Below are positions 61,658 to 64,000 of a stretch of DNA of 64,000 bases, piece by piece; the first letter of the stretch is position 1, and the number at the start of each line of letters is the position of its first letter. Under the pieces are notes generated by a model that saw only the letters and a program-made list of their open reading frames with translations, was not told the origin of the DNA and did no database searches. The stretch is from contig NZ_JBEFDG010000032.1 in NCBI RefSeq assembly GCF_040137905.1, forward strand, positions 1-64,000, in the 5' to 3' direction. A program made the translations under genes and the position numbers. Origin of the DNA: Corticimicrobacter sp040137905 (lineage in GTDB: Bacteria; Pseudomonadota; Gammaproteobacteria; Burkholderiales; Burkholderiaceae_B).

Positions 61658-63400
61658 TTATTCGCTGATGCTGCGGTCCATGCGCTCGGGTGCCGATACA
61701 CCGAGCAGTGCAAGGCCGTTGGCCAGCACCTGCCGGGTAGCGGCCGCCAGGCGCAGGCGAGCCAGCCTGAGGGCACGATCATCGACCAGCGTATGCTCGG
61801 CGTTGTACCAGGCATGGAAGTCGGCAGCGCAGTCGCGCAGCCAGAAAGCCACTTGGTGTGGTGCGAGATCCTGGGCGCTTTGCTGAACCATGGCCGGGAA
61901 TTCAGCCAGCCGTTGCAGCAGGATAAATTCGCTGGGGGCTGTCAGCAGGCTGATGTCTGCCTGGGCGTAATCGGCTGTATCCGTCGCCAGGACATCGACT
62001 TGAGCATTCGCCGTATTTTCCTCCAGATGCTTGCGCAGAATCGAGCAGATCCGGGCATGCGCGTACTGGATGTAGAACACGGGATTTTCGTCGCTCTGCT
62101 TGCGCGCCAGGTCGATGTCGAACACGAATTCGGAATCGGCGCGGCGCTGGAGCAGGAAGTAGCGCACTGCGTCGCGTCCGACCCAGTCGATCAGGTCGCG
62201 CAGGGTGACATAGCTGCCGGCACGCTTGGAGATTTTGACTTCTTCGCCACTGCGCATCACCTTGACCATCTTGTGCAGGATGTAGTCGGGATAGTCCTTG
62301 GGGATGCCAAGATCCAGCGCCTGCAGGCCTGCACGCACGCGGGCCACGGTACCGTGGTGGTCGCTGCCCTGGATGTTGATGGCCTTGATGTAGCCGCGCT
62401 CCCACTTGGCCAGGTGGTAGGCCACGTCGGGTACGAAATAGGTGTAGCCGCCTTCGGACTTGCGCATCACGCGGTCCTTGTCGTCGCCCGTGCCCAGCTC
62501 GGTGGTGCGCAGCCACAGCGCACCGCCTTCTTCGTAGGTGTGGCCGCTGGCGATCAGGCGATCGACGGCCTGCTGGACGCGCCCGTCTTCGTACAGGGAG
62601 CTTTCCAGGTAGTAATTGTCGAACTTCAGGTCGAAGGCCTGCAGGTCGAGATCCTGCTCGCGGCGCAGGTAGGCGACGGCGAAGCGGCGGATGGCATCGA
62701 GGTCATTGGCATCGCGGCTGGCCGTGACCGGTGTGCTGTCGGCCGCTTGCACGGTAGCACCGGCCAGGAAGTCGCGGGCGATGTCGGCGATGTAGTCCCC
62801 CTTGTAGCCATCGGCAGGGTACTCGGTCGAATCTGGTGTGAGGCCACGCGTACGCGCCTGGACGCTGAGGGCCAGATTGTGAATCTGGTTGCCGGCGTCG
62901 TTGTAGTAGAACTCTCGGGTCACATCCCAGCCGCTGGCATCGAACAGGCGGCATAGGGAGTCGCCCAGTGCCGCCTGGCGGGCATGGCCGACGTGCAGGG
63001 GGCCGGTCGGGTTGGCAGAGACGAACTCGACCAGCACCTTGTTGCCATTGCGCGCGGCCCGGCCGTATTCGGTCGCACGTTGCGCGATGGCCGGCAGCAC
63101 CGCTTGGCGGGCGGCTGCCGTAATGCGGAAATTGATAAAGCCGGGCCCGGCGATTTCGCCGCTTTCGAGCAATTCGCGAGCGGCAGGTTCGGCCATCAGC
63201 GTATCGACGATCTGCTGGGCCAGTTCGCGGGGATTGCGGCCGGCAGGCTTGGCGACCTGCATGGCAACGTTGCAGGCGATGTCGCCATGGGCTGCGACCT
63301 TGGGGCGCTCCAGGCGGATCGTCGGCTGGGCATCGGGAAGCAGGTGCGCTACGGCGGCGCGGATCAGGTCGGCAAGAGTGTGCTGTTGCTCGGGGAGCAT
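61658..63400 (-). CDS. argS: Arginyl-tRNA synthetase
   Basis: ArgS charges tRNA-Arg. The 580-residue class I enzyme has the N-terminal additional domain, the HIGH motif in SANPTGPLHVGHARQAALG (near residue 130), the KMSKS-equivalent VKISKRAGSYVTL near 375, and the C-terminal DALR anticodon-binding domain. All conserved motifs are present and the length is normal. It is the first gene of the argS-SPOR-dsbA group. Its start lies 36 nt after the stop of the partial DUF2235 gene upstream. Confidence 0.98.
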   Translation of the reverse strand: MLPEQQHTLADLIRAAVAHLLPDAQPTIRLERPKVAAHGDIACNVAMQVAKPAGRNPRELAQQIVDTLMAEPAARELLESGEIAGPGFINFRITAAARQAVLPAIAQRATEYGRAARNGNKVLVEFVSANPTGPLHVGHARQAALGDSLCRLFDASGWDVTREFYYNDAGNQIHNLALSVQARTRGLTPDSTEYPADGYKGDYIADIARDFLAGATVQAADSTPVTASRDANDLDAIRRFAVAYLRREQDLDLQAFDLKFDNYYLESSLYEDGRVQQAVDRLIASGHTYEEGGALWLRTTELGTGDDKDRVMRKSEGGYTYFVPDVAYHLAKWERGYIKAINIQGSDHHGTVARVRAGLQALDLGIPKDYPDYILHKMVKVMRSGEEVKISKRAGSYVTLRDLIDWVGRDAVRYFLLQRRADSEFVFDIDLARKQSDENPVFYIQYAHARICSILRKHLEENTANAQVDVLATDTADYAQADISLLTAPSEFILLQRLAEFPAMVQQSAQDLAPHQVAFWLRDCAADFHAWYNAEHTLVDDRALRLARLRLAAATRQVLANGLALLGVSAPERMDRSISE

Positions 63401-63436
63401 GGAATCGGCTTGAAATAATGAGAGAAGACGTCAAGT

Positions 63437-64000
63437 TTACAGCGACCCGGGGGGCGATGCCATCCTGAAGCCCTGGGTCTCTTCCAGCCAGCGGCCATAT
63501 TCCTCCATGTTCACGCTGCCGACATCGTTGCCACCTGCGTTTTGCCATTCCGGAACTCGCTGGATGAAATTCTCCAGCGCATCGCGGGCCCGGTCACCCA
63601 GTTGCTCATGCTGGGCCTGGGCGTTCAGCCAGGCGGTATCCGGGGCATCCATCCTGCGATCGCCCTGGCGCAGGTAGGGCAGCCGTTCGTCGTGCAGCGT
63701 GGGGTCCTCGACCTGGCGGTGTGCCCAGGGGGTAGCGGCGAGCGCCAGGCCGCTGGCCCGGGCTTGCCAGAGCATCCAGTTCAGGGCGACATCCGAGAGA
63801 TCTCCCTGCTGGGTTACCCGGGTGGAAGTATCGAGGTAGCCACCACCGATATCGCCATGGGCACCGAGAAATCCGGCCTCGACCAGATTGGCCCCGACTT
63901 CGCCGGGACCGCGTAGCCCGGTCAGCGGAAACAGGGCCCGCTGCTCGTGCAGGGCGACCGCGTGGGCAACCCACTGCCAGGCAGGTGAAATCGAAAAGTC
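63437..64000 (-). CDS. DUF2235 (Tle1-like) phospholipase, 3' part only
   Basis: The last 188 codons of a longer gene run off the right end of the window. The readable C-terminal part contains WVAHAVALHEQRALFPL, then VEAGFLGAHGDIGGGYLD and LSDVALNWMLWQA, the signature block of the DUF2235 alpha/beta-hydrolase family, which includes Tle1-type phospholipase effectors delivered by type VI secretion. The catalytic GxSxG serine would lie outside the window. The frame has no stop up to 64000; the internal ATG at 63775 is not the true start. No VgrG, PAAR or immunity gene is visible on this side. Confidence 0.75.
   Translation of the reverse strand, partial: DFSISPAWQWVAHAVALHEQRALFPLTGLRGPGEVGANLVEAGFLGAHGDIGGGYLDTSTRVTQQGDLSDVALNWMLWQARASGLALAATPWAHRQVEDPTLHDERLPYLRQGDRRMDAPDTAWLNAQAQHEQLGDRARDALENFIQRVPEWQNAGGNDVGSVNMEEYGRWLEETQGFRMASPPGSL

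Noticed and set aside
63542..63916. Plus-strand 124-codon open frame at the right end
   Set aside because: It lies opposite the DUF2235 coding sequence, which has clear family motifs; the plus-strand product has none.

Overview
The window looks like a chromosomal segment of a GC-rich betaproteobacterium, most likely Burkholderiales and close to Alcaligenaceae/Bordetella. The reasons are the replication-origin order (mnmE, yidC, yidD, rnpA, rpmH | dnaA, dnaN, gyrB), the argS / SPOR protein / dsbA block, the smg-topB block, and protein features typical of that group. No rRNA, tRNA, CRISPR array, insertion sequence or prophage was seen. No gap between genes exceeds 300 bases. The two longest (3982-4272 and 20748-21035) hold a palindromic operator candidate and a terminator, respectively.

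Layout. 34-5175 (minus): a LysR regulator, a DUF1445/D-glutamate cyclase-family enzyme and a DctP-DctQ-DctM TRAP transporter form a small-molecule uptake module. 5339-10398 (plus): an FUSC-family exporter and a Tat-exported, partnerless molybdenum hydroxylase large subunit. 10428-20747: the origin core. mnmE, marC, yidC, yidD, rnpA and rpmH run leftward, and dnaA, dnaN and gyrB run rightward from a short dnaA-rpmH spacer with two DnaA boxes. 21036-23641: a Nudix hydrolase, an FMN-dependent lactate/2-hydroxyacid dehydrogenase, an acylphosphatase and a uracil/hypoxanthine-type DNA glycosylase. 23654-25285: a chemoreceptor. 25431-28460: an XRE-cupin regulator divergent from an ornithine cyclodeaminase-family enzyme and an MHS-type MFS importer.

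28606-31715: a cytochrome b561 with two YceI proteins, divergent from a lipoprotein beta-propeller (YncE-like). 31845-34903: a MatC/SLC13-type carrier and an amidohydrolase-2 enzyme, divergent from a GntR/UTRA regulator, probably a catabolic cassette. 34943-35770: panB. 35822-39688: a FecI-FecR-type iron signalling set with its TonB-dependent transducer. 39778-42894: an Lrp-type regulator divergent from a stand-alone acetolactate synthase preceded by a short leader ORF, then a DUF554 membrane protein. 42996-45047: a TonB receptor with a Zur-like upstream site. 45180-49330: topB, gluQ and smg. 49385-51761: a CPA1 sodium/proton antiporter and a second cytochrome b561. 51840-54914: a third TonB receptor, divergent from an atypical OmpR-like regulator that lacks the usual phosphoacceptor. 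54964-58595: an mla phospholipid-transport operon (F-E-D-A-C, without B). 58740-60029: a putative sodium/proton antiporter. 60165-63400: dsbA, a SPOR protein and argS. 63437-64000: the 3' end of a DUF2235 (Tle1-like) phospholipase gene that runs off the window.

The accessory genes are dominated by scavenging: three TonB receptors, five carboxylate or amino-acid type transporters or exporters, and locally encoded regulators that each sit next to a plausible operator palindrome. No single unmistakably new system stands out. The strongest leads are the phospho-independent regulator with triplicated repeats, the Zur-like site, the leader ORF overlapping the acetolactate synthase start, the orphan Tat molybdoenzyme, and the truncated Tle1-like effector at the right edge.
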